This document shows, piece after piece, positions 13,701 to 28,300 of a stretch of DNA of 64,000 bases. Each line of letters starts with the position of its first letter. Within the stretch, counting starts at the first letter, position 1. The notes beneath the pieces were generated by a model. The model saw nothing but the letters and a program-made list of their open reading frames with translations, did no database searches and was not told the origin of the DNA. This DNA comes from Diadema setosum (taxonomy: Eukaryota > Echinodermata > Echinoidea > Diadematoida > Diadematidae). The stretch is taken from contig CM067070.1 of the NCBI GenBank assembly GCA_033980235.1, positions 23,090,699 through 23,154,698 of the forward strand. Reading direction: 5' to 3'. A program made the translations under genes and the position numbers.

Positions 13701-16700
13701 TTTGCGACAATCATAACACAGAAAAAGGGAGTGATGGAATTATATTACAAATTTTCCTGAATAGCTAAATTTGCTATTGCACTTGATCTTATCGAATATA
13801 ATTATAATGACGTACTTCGAAAGACAATTTCATTAAAAGAAAACGGAAAAAAATACTAAATTTCTTGCACTTTAACTGAACTTTAACTCGGATCTTAATT
13901 AGGAAAAGCCTTCTATGAGGATGAAGCCACTTGACTCGCTTTCTATTCCTATACAGTAGTCAATAATGAGCAGCGTAATTATCCCGTTTATTCTGTTTAT
14001 CCTGTAACTATCCTGTTCGCCACGCTTTCATCAAAATACGGAGATACCCGTCTATTTGAAAAACAAAAGGCTCCTGTATACTTTAAAGTAACAATCAAAT
14101 CATTGTCCAGTCTTTATATCAAATGAATGTATCGTAAGTTGTCTTAAAGGACCAATCAAGCAATTACATTTTAGTGCTGATAATTAGTTCCAGTTTTAGT
14201 TTCAGTACTTGCTTTATTTTTCCACTTCATACAAATTAAATCATTACGACAAAATCAATTTTACATTGGAATAAAAACAAAAAAGAAAAGAAATGAATAT
14301 AATCACGTGTGACTGACGTACATAAATTTCATCGTGTCTTCAAGGGATGGTAAAGTTTTGGTTGAGATGGGTCTCCGCAGTCCTGTAAAAGATGGGACCC
14401 AACTTGTATAGGACCACTTTGTTTTACTCTGCTTTTTTTTTTTTGATATCTCAGTCATTTCAAACCAAATTTTCATCAATTATAAACTTTGTAATCCTCT
14501 TAAAATTATGTGCTCTTTAATGTTTCATAAGTGGTTGAATTGTCTTGCAAAAAGGTAAAATCTGAATCCCCTTTAAAATGGAGACAGTTATCGATACGCA
14601 TTTCGCTTGATTGAGATACCGACTCCGTGTGTGTGTGTGTGTTTTTTTTCATTATATATATTTTGTCGTCTACATCCCTCCCCTTGGTCATCCTCCTTTT
14701 TTCTCCTTCACTCCCTCCTTCTTTGCTTTCACAATCCTGCTTAAAGCATCATTATTACGCTGTTCTCTCCGCGTGATCTTCGTCATCATCCATTTCAATT
14801 ACATTAAACAATATCCTTTTTTCTTCGTCATGTCATCATCATCATCATCATCATTATCATCACCTTAATTTTCTCAACATTATCATCATCTTCATTTTCT
14901 CCAACATCATCATCATCACTGCCACCACCATCATCATCATTACCATCTTCCCCATGTTCCATTCTTGTTACGCAATATCCGTTTACCGTTGAAGCCATAT
15001 GGAGAATTCTTCGTCATAAAGATTGTTTTCTCAGACGTGTAGTGGAAGAGATGGAGTGAGTTTTACATGTACGTAGCCATCTAATCACCCTAATTTGCCT
15101 CGTCGAGTCTTCCCATCATCCACTGCTATCATTTTTATGACCGCGATAAGATCACCGCTCAGCGTTCGTGCTGCGATGTAATTAGATGCCATACACACAA
15201 AATTCCTCAATGTTCCATTATGTCTCGTAAACTTTGCATACACAATATACAATCATACCTTTCGAGGGTATAGCAAAAACTATGAGTTAATGAAGAGGAA
15301 TAAACGGTAACTTTCCCGAGGGTAAATGTATATCAAATTTACTATACCCTCGGTGAGCATTGGGTATAGTGAAGTTGACTATGAATTTGCCTCGAGGGAA
15401 GTTACAATTTATGCCTATTAATGCCATCATAGTTTGCTAGTGCCAAGAAAAACATTGTGTTGTTTTATATCCCTCATGAGCATCTCATTAAAAAAGAAGA
15501 AAATAGCAATGATAATAATAATGAAAAGAGAGAAAATATCTTTCTTGGATCCAGACAACATGTACTGTGAACTTTCTGTGTATACGACATATAATAATGT
15601 ATTCACCTTTGATAACGAGATCCAGCGTACAATAGTCTATAGACCTTCGAGAGAAGGAGGTCTAGGACTCAGATGCTTGGCCTAAGACTTTAGCTATCCA
15701 GATCATCGTCAAAATCGGCTTTTATTTCCATAAAAAATCCCGAAGAATAGAAATACCCCATCTGTTTCTCCATGTTTTTGTTGTCGTTTCCTTTCGTTAA
15801 TATCAATAATCCTCCCACATATAAAAGGTAAAAACGAGGATCGTAAGTGTTGTCAGCCATTTCACCATGATCACTTATTGGAAGCCGCCATTTTGTCGAC
15901 TGGGCCGACATAAAGTTATTGATAGCATTGCTCATGGTAAACTCGCGCGCTGCTCTTATGCGCGCGCACTGCAAATTAATGCAAGAAATTTTAATTTCTA
16001 TCGCAGAACCTTTGACCGCTGAGTGATCGTGGATTCCGAAATGTATTACTATTGTATGAATAATATCACCTCAAAGAAAAGATCATCTCCCGCTGCCATA
16101 GATTTCTAGTAAACCTACCCCTTTTCGTGTTCTGTACAGTGTAATGCAAAAACAACAACAAACAAACAAACTATACATGAGGGATATACTAGTAGTATAT
16201 ACACATTACTAGTATGTTACGATTATCGCGTATCACGCGCTGAATATGAGAGTATACGTGATAGATCCCCTCGCTCCTACCCCGCCTCGTTATACAGAGT
16301 CTATAATTTTCGTTGCTGCTATGTTGGGCAACCTCTGTTGAGTTTTCTGGTTGTCTTGGGCAACATTTTATGACCAAGATATCAGTCATAGTATAGTCAC
16401 TGCCATCAGGACATGGCAATTTGATACCTCACCCATGCATAGCACGTGTGGTGCAATTCAGACCCGAAAGTTGCACAGTCACTTCACAAAATTTCCCTTG
16501 CTTTCACGCGGACTGTATGTTCTCAGAAAAGTTGCATAAGGTTTTCCCTAATCACTGTGGCATTAAGCGCTTAAAGGGGTGGCATAGTTTTGGTCGACAT
16601 AGGGATTCAGGTTTTAACTTTTTGCGAGATAATTAGAAGACATTCAATTAGATATTAAAGAACATACAATCCAAAGAGGAATAAACAGTTTATTTGATGA

Positions 16701-19700
16701 AAATTAGTTTTGGAATGACTGAGATATAAAAAAAGAACAAACAAAGTAAAAAAAAAAAAAAAGTGCCCCTACAGCCCCATCTTTTACAAGGACCTCTTTG
16801 TTTTTGATATTTCAGCCATTTAAAAACTGATTTCAAGAATTTTATACTCTTTCATAAAAGTTGTGTCTAATTATCTCGCAAAAAGATATAACTTGAATTC
16901 CCATTTCAACCAAAAGTATACCATCCCTTTAATGGTGCTCCGATTGTAACACTGGTTTGAAAAAAATATATCTATATATCGCTGCTTTATGGAAACTTGT
17001 GAAGCTTGAAGATCATATATTTTTGCTTGAAGTTTAATATGGATGAATTCTCAACCTCTCTCTATCCGTGTGGTACATTAAACACGCTGTATGTTCCGTT
17101 ATGCAAGGCGACATCTTGTGGGTGTACATGATCAAGGACATGACCTATAGGACTGAGAAAAGCTATCCAGGCATCAAACGTAAATGCGAGGGGAATTTTG
17201 TGAACTGAGTGGGCTGTAAGACATTCGGGGCTGAATGGCACCACATATAGTTATGATATGTTTGAATCAGGGGTTGAGGTGTTATGAGGCAGCCGTGTCA
17301 TTGTAGTGATTGGCCAAGAGCTGCTCACACTGGGAAACATTTTGAATTGAATGGACTTCCCGTCCTAAACCCCGAATCAGTCGGAAAGCGCTGACACATC
17401 AGCGCAATGGTGGTGACGGGCACTGGCAAACCTGCGCCAAAAAAAAAAAAAAAAAAAAAAAAAGAAGCTAAATATAAAACTTTTGAAAGGACATGTACCT
17501 TCGACTTGAATTTGTGGGTAATTCCCACCATAGGCCTGGCTTTAACAAAATACAGAAGAAAAAAAACAACAGTTTATCACACCTAAATAAGTGTTTCTAA
17601 ATAGTGACCACAAAAGTTTTTGTGGTCGCCATTTAGGGACATTTTGTTTTGGTATGATGAAAGGATGCCTGGAGTTGTGAGTACTAAAAACTGCCTTGTT
17701 GACACTCTGTCCGACATAAAAAAAAAAAAAAGAATCACTATACCCTCTCACATTCGGGATGGTACAATTTGTTTGTATCAAGAACCCACATGTCTGCCTG
17801 TTGCTTGCGAGTATTGTAATGTTTCCTTATAAAGCCCTTTTTACACTTGTGTTTCTTAACCCCGGACTTTCTCTGACCCAGGACTATCGTTAGTCCCGTA
17901 CCAATTTTTTCAGCCTTTTACACTGGCCAATTAGTCCCGTACTATCTCTTGTCCAGGGCTAAGGAGAAAACTGACCTTTTTACACTCGTATTTCTTAGCC
18001 CTGGACTTTCTAAACCACATGAATATTCATGATTACGCTGTGCACTGTACACGTACACGCACGCACTGGCAGCACTTGATTGCCTCGTTTCTGATTGGTC
18101 AGTGGGGGGGGGGGGGGGGGTCGGACTTCGTCTCCGTCGCTTAGCCCCGGATTATTTTTTAGTTCTGTTTACACTCACTTGCTTGGCACCGCAATTGCGG
18201 TGCTAACCCTGCTATTTTGCAGGGCCAGATAGTACGGGATTATCGGTGGGGCGGGTGCTGTTCGTTATTCCGAAGGTTCGATATTCCGAAGGTTCGTTAT
18301 TCCGAAGGTTCGTTAATCCGAAACACGCAAATTCCCTATACCTAGAGGTTCATTAATCCGAAAATGAAAAAGGGTTCGTTAATCCGAACATTTGTGGCGT
18401 TATTCCGAAGGTTCGTTATTCCGAATATTTGTTCATCCGAAAATGAAATTCGGAAAAACGAACCTTCGGAATAACGAATCTTCGGACTGAAGAGCCTTCG
18501 GAATAACGAACCTTCGGAATAACGAGCTTCAACCGGTGAGGCTAGCCCACTTTGGCAAAAACGAGTGTAAACAGAAAGTGGGCTAAGGATAGTCCCGTAC
18601 CAACGGTGGGGCTAAGGCCCCCCTCCCCCTTAGCCCCACCGTTGGTACGGGACTAAGCAAAAATTTACAAGTGTAAAAGCCCTTAAGTGACCATGCGATA
18701 TAAGTCCGGGAAGAGGGGGGGGGGGGCAGTTTGTACTCGAAATGTTGTCCGCCCATTATACACCGTCAGGCTTGAAAAAAAAAAAAATCCTCGCTCACGC
18801 AACATCAACATCAATATGAGAAAATGGTCGAGATGATTCCGATATTACCACGTGTGCATCTTCACGTTACATCATAGATGTATGACGAAATAATATAGCT
18901 CATATACAGCTCCATCATTAAATGTTAATTGTTTGACGACAAGGCTGCGTGAGGTCAAAGTTCAGTTGGCATGCATGGTGGACTCCGCCGAATGACTGGT
19001 AAATTTCCTACATCAAGTCCAGTTCGTGAGCCAAATCATAATAGCTACTTCTTAACAAGTCGATTACACTATTAAAGTTTGAGAGTCACGAGATACAAGT
19101 ATATTTTGGTGTGACCTTCACACCCGAGGTGGGAACACTAAAAATTGATGATGCAGGGTAAAGGATGAGTAAGAAAGAGAAATTAATTGTTACAAAACGC
19201 GTTTGCGTTTTGAATGACGTTTGTCATTGTAATGTTATAGTGTTCAGCTATATTATGGATGTCCTTTGACCAAAATAGGTTTTTAACTAAAAGTCTGGAT
19301 AGGAGACTAGCTGCTTACATGCATTGGCATTCCTGCCTAGTGCTGTTATGTGATAATTTTTAGACATTATTTTTCATACTAGTATGCATTCCCTACGTAC
19401 ATTTATCAATGTAGGCCTACCTAAAGAAAGTGTAAGCCTACACTTGCGGGCTCAGATGGTGGTGACGTAATACAGGTCATGTGGTCAGGCTGTTCCGTGT
19501 ATGTCACGTGAATAATGTACAGTGTTATGATAGATACCGCGTAGCCTGTAATGGATCTGCGATGCGGTGATGAAATTGATTGATCGCATGTATATTAACG
19601 AAGGCAGGACCTGGTTGATGTGTCATGTACAGTGTAGTCTCGCGCCAGATGGCTCTCGGTAGAATAATAACGAGAGCGTGCTCATGTAGGAGGACTATGC

Positions 19701-22210
19701 ACTACCAAGAGTGTGCATATTCGCTTTTTTGCCTGATTTGTTTTTAGTGCACTTATTTTTTTTTTTTTTGGGGGGGGGGGGGGGAGGGCAAGTTCTTTGT
19801 AGGAGCGTTGTTTTGTCACTTTGTTTATTTGTTTCTTGTTTTGTTTTTGGTATTTGTCTAAGGAAAGAATAGACTGTACTTTTGCCACCGTCCACTGCAT
19901 TAGTGACGCCATACCAATGCTCCCGTTTCGCTATAGTACATGAAATCCGTACAAACCCCCCCCCCTCCCCCTCCAAACTGTTAAGTTAGACCTCGTCTTA
20001 CAGCATAATATGGATCTAAGTAGCTCCGTGGTCCTATAGAACAATGAGCTACTAACAGCTCCATGATGAAGCTTAGTAGTAACCATTGGTCTGTTCGACC
20101 AGGGAGGTGAGACGATATTGACTTTGAAAAGTGCCTTAGCACCGTTATAGAATTTGGCTGTAGATTTATTATCGCTCTCATGTCAGTGAAATGAGATCAA
20201 TGGCTCACTCGAACTTTTATTTTCCAGAGGTGATGTCTGTTGTTTTTTGTTATTTTATCATCCACTTACATCCTATAGCTGGTTATGTGCACAGTGTTCT
20301 GCCTGCAGCTCACCAAAGCTGTGTATATTATATGAATACATACACTGCAAAAACATCGGTGTTAGATTGAATACCACGGGTGTTAAATCTAACACCGATC
20401 AATAAGTGTCAATAGAGGACCACACCCACAGGACTGGTGTAGAAAGTATGTTGTGATAGTGCTGAAAAGTGTTCACCTGGCACATCATGGTGTTAATAGA
20501 CACTGCAGATGGTGATATTTTTTACACTGTGCTGGTGTTTAATCAACACTTACACCGCATGGTGTTGATTTGATATTACTGGTGTTACTGTCAATGGTAT
20601 AACACCACCCAGCTTCAATAGGAGACCACACCAACTAGTGTTACTAGTGATATTGTGTAAATGTGTTCATACCTTTTTTTTCAAAAATCAAATACTTTAT
20701 AGGAAAATTCTTGATCGTCTTGTCGAAGTTCAAACTCAACAAGAAAAACAGTAACTAAGAAAATATTCAAAAACACTTTAATATTTTGAAGTGGCGCCCG
20801 GGAGGTGTTGATGTAAAACCACAAATGAGCACCGAAAATTTAACACCAGCTCGGTGTTTCATATGTAGTATTTATTTAACACCGGACTTTTTGCAGTGTA
20901 CAATTTCAGCAATAAATGACGGTTGCTATCTCCATCCACCCTCCCTCTGTCTTTAACTTTCCTTTTCTTTATTTCCCCTTCTTCCCCCTCTCCATCTCTG
21001 ATATAATTGGCTGAAATTTCTGACTTTATGTTATGATAGGAAAGTAGGGCCTATACATTGATGTGATGTTACATGTGCAACAGATAGGGAAGTATCCCTA
21101 GGGCCTGTATTGATGCGATGTTGCATGTACCCAACAAACACGGACAAGAAAAGACTCAACATTCACAGCCTGGCATGTATTGGCAATTGACCTTGGTAGT
21201 CACGTTAGTTTTCTTTCCAGGCTTGTCGGGATTGAAGACTGTTTTTTTTAACTGTGCTGGTACAGTAGCATGTATCAGGATAAGCTTCTCGTAGTGTAAG
21301 GTAACGGCTGAGGGAGTAAACATGCTGTTAAGTCTTGAAAAGAGGCCTGCTGGGTTTATGAACCCCGATTGGTGGTATAAACAGAAAATGATTGTATTTC
21401 CCATGTGTCTAAACGCATTCATGTTACACAGGCATGTAATGTTGGACGAAAAACATTCTCAGAGGAAAGCGCAGCAGGTCTGCTGTGAGTTTGTCACCGT
21501 CCTCCTGATAAACACAATTTTACAACCGTCCTGAAACATAATATGTATTGGAAGTACAGAGGAGTGTAGTTGATTTTCCCCCGCGGTACCGGATTCTCAC
21601 ATCAGTATTGCACGAGATACACTCTATTGCTTTTGTTATTTCGGGTTTTACGCTCTTGCCGTTACCGATACTTTAAAATTTTTGCATCCTTTTCATGATT
21701 CGGTAGTTTTTTTTTTTTAAATATTATTGTTATTAGTAGGCTTACTATCATCATTGATATTTTTAACATATCATCTTGATATTATTATTATCATCATCAT
21801 CACCACCATCATCATCATCACCATCATCATCTTTATTACCACCACAGTCATTAAAAAGAACAACACATTCTATGAAGTGCATCACCGAGCATATAGGAGA
21901 AGTATGATACTATAGTGTAATCGGTGACACGACATTACTCCTGCGACACTTTCCCTCCCCAAAGATTTAGGGTTGGGGTTTTAAGATAGGGTTTTAGGTT
22001 TATTTTGATGTGAGGATTAAGATTAGTGTGATGGTTATATTTGTAGGTAGGTTTTATGTTTGGCTTAGCGTGGCGTGCTGATATTTCATGGGAACAAAAT
22101 AAATGTCATGGAACTAGTGTAATCAGGGGATGAGGCACGGGGAAGGTGTGTGTGTGGGGGGGGGATTCTCGGGGTGATAACCCATCGGAGGGGGAGTGGG
22201 GATTGCAATG

Positions 22211-22256
<46 letters not shown>

Positions 22257-25200
22257 GATTAAAGTTCCATGGTAATGATCGCGATGTGTGGTAAAACTTT
22301 CAGAAGTATAGTATGACTGCCATTCGTTTTCGAACATTCTGAACAGTACAGTACTAGTCGCAATACAAAAGCACGTGATCGACGAGCAACATATTAAAGG
22401 GGAAGGCTAGTAATGATCAGTGGGAATCAGTGGAAATGCTGGGAGATGATTGTTCCAATCCTTATGGGATTCATTCAAGAGTTCATTGTATATCTATTGT
22501 TGTGTGAAAATGATTTGCTTCAGAACGGTCTCATATTCAAGTAATGTGCAGATTAATGCTCCGTCACTGACCAGGGACGCTAACCTGGAAGCATTAAACT
22601 GCACATTACTTGAATATGAGACCATTCTGAAGCAAATCATTTTCACACAATAATAGATATACATTGAACTCTTGAATGAATCCCATAAGGAGTGGAACAA
22701 TCATCTCCCAGCATTTCCACTGATTCCCACTGATCAGTTACTAGCCTTCCCCTTTAAACGTACAGGGGAAATGAGGCATAGCCCCTCAGCTGTGAAAAGA
22801 AACGTTATGTTGTTTATACGCCGCTCCTGGAGCAAACATCTCCGGAATGACATCGGATGGAAATCGGGAAGGAACGGGATTGAGAAGTACAGCTCTGCTC
22901 CTTGGTGCGAACAAAAGTCGCTATTATTTTGGTGTGGGAGTGCTTTTGCTTTGCTTCCGACAGTAAACAAAACTTTTCTGCACAAGTTTGCAACGCTCTG
23001 CTGTTTTCTGGATCGTTTCGAAAGGAACGTATTTTGTAACAGAAAGTGCGTTGACTTGCTCCGAGTCTAAGTCATTCGTGCACGGTTTTGTCAACAAGCC
23101 ACCTTAAAGGGATTATATAGTTTTGGTTGAGACCTAATTTCAGGCTTCTAACATTTTTTTGGTGAGATAATAAAAAAAAAAACCTTTTATGAAATATGAA
23201 AGAAAATGTAATTCCTTGAGGAATTCAACATTTATTTGATGAAAATGGTTTTGAAATGGCTGAGATATCCAAAAAAGACCAATTCTAATAAGGACCCACA
23301 CTTTATTACGATCACTTTGTTTTACTTTGTTTTTGGATGTTTCAGTCATTCCAAACACGATTTTCATCAAATAAAATTTGAATTCCTCTTACAATGGTAT
23401 GCTCTGTACTATATTATCATAAGTGTTTTGTTGGTATCTCGCAAAAAGTTAAAAGCCCAATTCTCATCTCCACCAATACTGTACCATCCCTTTAATATGT
23501 CGATTTGCCTCTCATAATCATCATAATGATGCAGAGGCGGGGAGGGGGAGAGGAGAGTAGGAGGAGGAGAAGGAGGGAGCAAAAGGTACCTTAGCACCCC
23601 TTTCTCGGGAGCGTGTATTTTCACTCTAAAATGGTCAATATTTGTTGTATAATTTTGACATGGAACATACAAATCCATTGAGAGTGAGAGAGAGAAGAAG
23701 AAGAAGAAAAAGAAGAAGAAGCTCAAATTTATTGCCATCAGTGTTACGAGCTATGTGGAATGATTTTTGTGGCAACCGAGTGGAGTCAATAAATTTTGAA
23801 GACTATATCCCTTCCCACCCATCCCCCCCCCCCCCCCGGCCTTCCCTTCGTATGTTCACCGCGTTTTTGTTTGTTTCAGAAGGTTGGGGAAAGCACTGAA
23901 AGGGTTCACCACCTCTTTGGTTTGTCATCTCGAGCTAGATGAGTGACCATGCGAACAGCTGTTTTCTGGTTTAAAGTCGCACTACCGACACTCTGCCACG
24001 TCATTAAGGTTTTTGTTGTGGCTCCATAGTTATGTATAAGTGCATTGGGCGATATTTGTCAACAAGGTTGGTTGCAGTACTTATAGTAGCAATGCTGTAA
24101 ACTATTATAGTGTAAGTTTGCATGCTCAATTAATATCACGGTGTGTCGTTTTTCATCCACAGAAATGTATTTTGTCGTTGTAGAATTCGTGTGTGTGTAT
24201 ATATATAAAACCTAACAACGATCTATTAACAGCCGTTGTTCTACGCCCACATACACTAAGGATTTGAGTAGAAAAGGGCCATTATAATAGAATCGTCTAC
24301 AAGGCAATTTGATTGGGATTCTGTATTTAAAAAAAAAAAGATTGATGTCCTTCAATTTCACTGATGTGTTATTATTCTGCATTCATTGAAGCCAGTCATA
24401 ATAATTTGATATTATGCAGGGTGAGGTTCCCCTGTAACTTCCCCTTTTGCAGTGCCTGACGGTCACGAGGCGATCGCATCCTTTATTGCGCATGCGTCGA
24501 ATAATGAAGCACCTGCTAATGACCACTGTGAAGAACTACCCGATAGTTTCAGTTTCAGACCACGAGTTACAAGACTGAATTTTTCTTAGAATCATGATAC
24601 GTGAAACATGATGTTTTTGTAAAATTCATTTGTTGTTTTTTCGGCTTTGTGACAACGGAAATGGATGATGAGTGTCGGTTTCATGCATGTAAAGTTGTGT
24701 AGACAAATGCAACACGAACAGGAATGATTGTGGAGATATTTCCACAATGGCTGCATTGATGCAATGATTGTTATTACGTCAGTGTAGTCATCGTTAGCTC
24801 CGTTCCTCCCTTTAATCCTCGTTGAAGCCGGTGATGGGAGTCACCCTAGCAACAACCAGTGGGCCTTGAATGCTAATGAGGCACGACCTCCTCTCGTGGT
24901 TGGTACACTTGAAGTGGGTCGTGTGGACACGGCGTGCTCTCGTCACGGTCTGCTGCGCGTGAATAGGGCTTTCCCCGCGATCAGCTGTTCGCCTTTGACG
25001 TTAGTCTATACTCACAGGCTTGTAATTTTAAGAGCGCCCGCGTTTAAGCGTGTTTGCAAGGAAGGAGATGCTACGTATAGAGATGCTACGTATAGAGATG
25101 CTCCTTGGCGTTTGCGTGTTTGCGTTTTATGGGTAGGTTTGTGTGTGTTTATGTGCATGTAATTGTGTGCTGGAGTAGGAAGTAACGATCTGTAAACGAC

Positions 25201-25298
25201 AACGCGTAATAGAAATGTTTATTGGAGTCTGATATGGTAGACTGCGGTTAGTCTACTGTTGCTATGCTCTCTTCGATGGTTCGGATTTTGTTTTATGT

Positions 25299-25329
<31 letters not shown>

Positions 25330-28300
25330 AGTCATTCTCCATTTTCCCAAGGAGCTGAAGCTCCTTGATTTTAATGTTCCGCACGTGGACCATGCATGGA
25401 GCTACTATGCCTGTTCAGACAGATGACTGACTGCACAGACCTATTGCGACTGCTGCGGCAATAGTCTTGCGTAATCCTTTGTGCGCATCTCTGTCATTCA
25501 AATTCATGAAATTCATGCAAGCCTGGAGTTTTTGTCGTTGCTCTCTTTTCTCCAAGTGGTTGGCAAATTGCCCTTTATACACATGTCATAGTGCTGTAGG
25601 TCTTTTATGGAAAATAGAACTGTAATTGTAATGCATGTCAATTGAATTTACACACAAAGATAGTACTCAAACTCCAACATTGTAGGGCCTACAATGTACA
25701 CATACACACACACACACACACATACACAAAACCTTTTTGTGCAAAGTTGTTATTTTTATCACACTATCATTGTCCTCACAATTTCAGCTTCCACAATAAT
25801 GGATAAACAATCGTTTCAGTGACCTCTTGACAACATGGGGATGCTCAATTCTTTCCGTTTTTAGTAAGGGTGGCAACATTTCAAAGGTTTTCAGGTCGCA
25901 GTGAATGCCGGTAGATCGACGTAGTGTTACATTTCACAAGGACCCCCCCCCCCCCCACAACCCAAGTCGCTGTGACGTGCTGGTGCATTCATTTACCCTT
26001 ACACCTATAGTAGATGATACACATTATTTTCAGTACAATGTTATCTTGTGTGCATTTCGCCGTGTTGGACAGGCTCGGACAAGCTTTTTGGCTGCCCAGA
26101 GGTACGCGTGAGAGAACTGGTCCATGGATGGACACTTGAATTCAACGAATTACAAAGCGACTTATTCTTCATGGATTCTGTTTAAAGGATTTCTTTAAGG
26201 GGAAGTAACGACGATTTTTCATAATTTCACACCATGTAGTTATACATGATATTGATGGCTCCATGTATAGAATTGTGGAATTTATTGTGGTTCTTGAACA
26301 GAGAAATCAGTGCTCTGAAAAAAAAAACCCCACCAAATTACACTGAACAAGGATGATGACATAGGAGACTCACATCACAAATGTAGCAACGTAATTCCAT
26401 TATACCATTTGATGAACAAATTCACCTGTGTAGAATTTATGCATACTTTCTTCTTTTGTTTTGCTTCCTTGAGCCCCAACTCATGTATTCTTATGGTGAA
26501 GCTGCATGTAATCATCTTTGTTCGTTATGATTTGAACGGTCATAAATTTGAAAAACATTCTTATTCCTCATCCCAATCACTATAGATTCTGAAACTCTGT
26601 ACCCATGCAGTTTAACCAATTTATAGTTGCTCAAATGTAAAAGTCTGAAACTTATCCGGAGGTCTCCTCTAAGGCTATCTCAAAAGACCGGTCTCCACTT
26701 CATGACCATAGTCTGCAGATTTTGCGCATATGTTGGGTATATTGTGCAGATGTGATACCAACAGTGAGAAAACTTGTTTGGGCGTTGCCGATTTAGTTAT
26801 AGAACCTACATGTAAATGTAGGTTATAACATTTACCACTCCCAATGCACCAATCCACATCACATGTATATTCACATAAGTATTTAAGTCTATCATTCTAT
26901 AAGTATCTTGTTTTTTTCATAAACTAATTGAAAAGTTCATTCACAGTCCAGAGACACTGTGTTTTCATTATTTTAAAGGGATGGTACAGTATTGGTGGAG
27001 ATGAGAATTGGGCTTTTAACTTTTTGCGAGATACCACGGAAACACGTATGATATGGTACAGAGCATACCATTGTAAGAGGAAATCAAAGTTTATTTGATG
27101 AAAATCGGGTTTGGAATGACTGAAACATCCACAAACAAAGTAAAACAACGCGATCGTAATAAAGTGTGGGTCCCACACTTCATGAAAGGCATTATTTACT
27201 ATTTGCAGATGAAACAAAAACCCAGCTTTAGTGCTTCAAAACGGTTCTAAAAGGTGAGTTAGGGAGAGAAACAACCAATGTACAAATTTCAATCAGTATA
27301 ATACAAAATGTGAACAATAGTTATAATAAAAGTGTTTCTAGACTAAACCACCAACAGTTATGGTAAAGTGGGGAAAATAGTGATATCTCCATAATGTTTG
27401 AGGCTTTATTGCGAAATTTTCATAAATTGTAGGATGTTTTAAGCTACAACTGACCTACACATAATTATGCATCAGGTGGTATCTCGAGCATCACTGCTCC
27501 CAATGGTATATAGTGCCTTTGAAGTAAACTGGTGTTTCCATTGAAACGAGATAAGTATGAAGTGTGTCAAACATGCGAATCTTCCTGGATGTAGAATCAC
27601 ATCCACATTTGAGATTTGACCGCTGTTGAAACAGGGAACAAGTTACTCAGAGTAGTCGAAATAATTTTTCTCTCCGAATTTACAACACGCAGGACGTAAA
27701 CAGACGTCTGCCATCAATGCGTTGAGCCTTTGTCCTCGCTATTACGTAACCCTACACGTTGATACCATTAATCGACTAATCAAAGTCGATTTTTATAGGT
27801 CTTTAGCTGCATGCCTGAATCAGCCGGGTTAATAATATTGTAGTAGTCTCAAAGATCATACCCAAGATGTATCATCTGGTTCAATCCCAAATTACTTTTA
27901 TTTGTCTTTATATCAACGTTTTGTTAGTTTATGATTTTATTATGTTGTTTTGTAAAAGTAAGGGGGGGGGGGGATCATCCAGTTTATATCACTTTTCTTT
28001 TCATTTTAAAACTCAATCCCAACGGAGATTTTCACAGGATTGTGTTTTGAGTTTGATTTTGTTTTTCTATTTGTTTGTTGTTTTTTTTTTCTCGTAATGC
28101 TGCAGAGAAACAAGACAGCATCACAGAGAAGCTATAGCTAGTTCCCGAAACGTGAGGACCAGGCTGTGATGCTTTTCTTTATTCGTAGGGAGCGTAAAAG
28201 TTAGACAGAAAACTATCGTATTAGTCATGTTAGTTCAGGAGCGAAGCTCGTACATAATTTTCCTTTGAGCACCTGATGGTGCAGGAACATATTATATTCA

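Noticed and set aside
22672..23070. 132-codon plus-strand open frame
   Set aside because: Its first third is the arm of the hairpin MITE and the rest matches no recognised family; no splice or promoter context.
24452..24600. Exon-like segment after an excellent acceptor (CTTCCCCTTTTGCAG), open for about 47 codons in phase 1
   Set aside because: No good donor before the in-frame stop and no Ig or other motif. It could be a cryptic terminal exon of the Ig gene, which RNA reads into 24452 would show.
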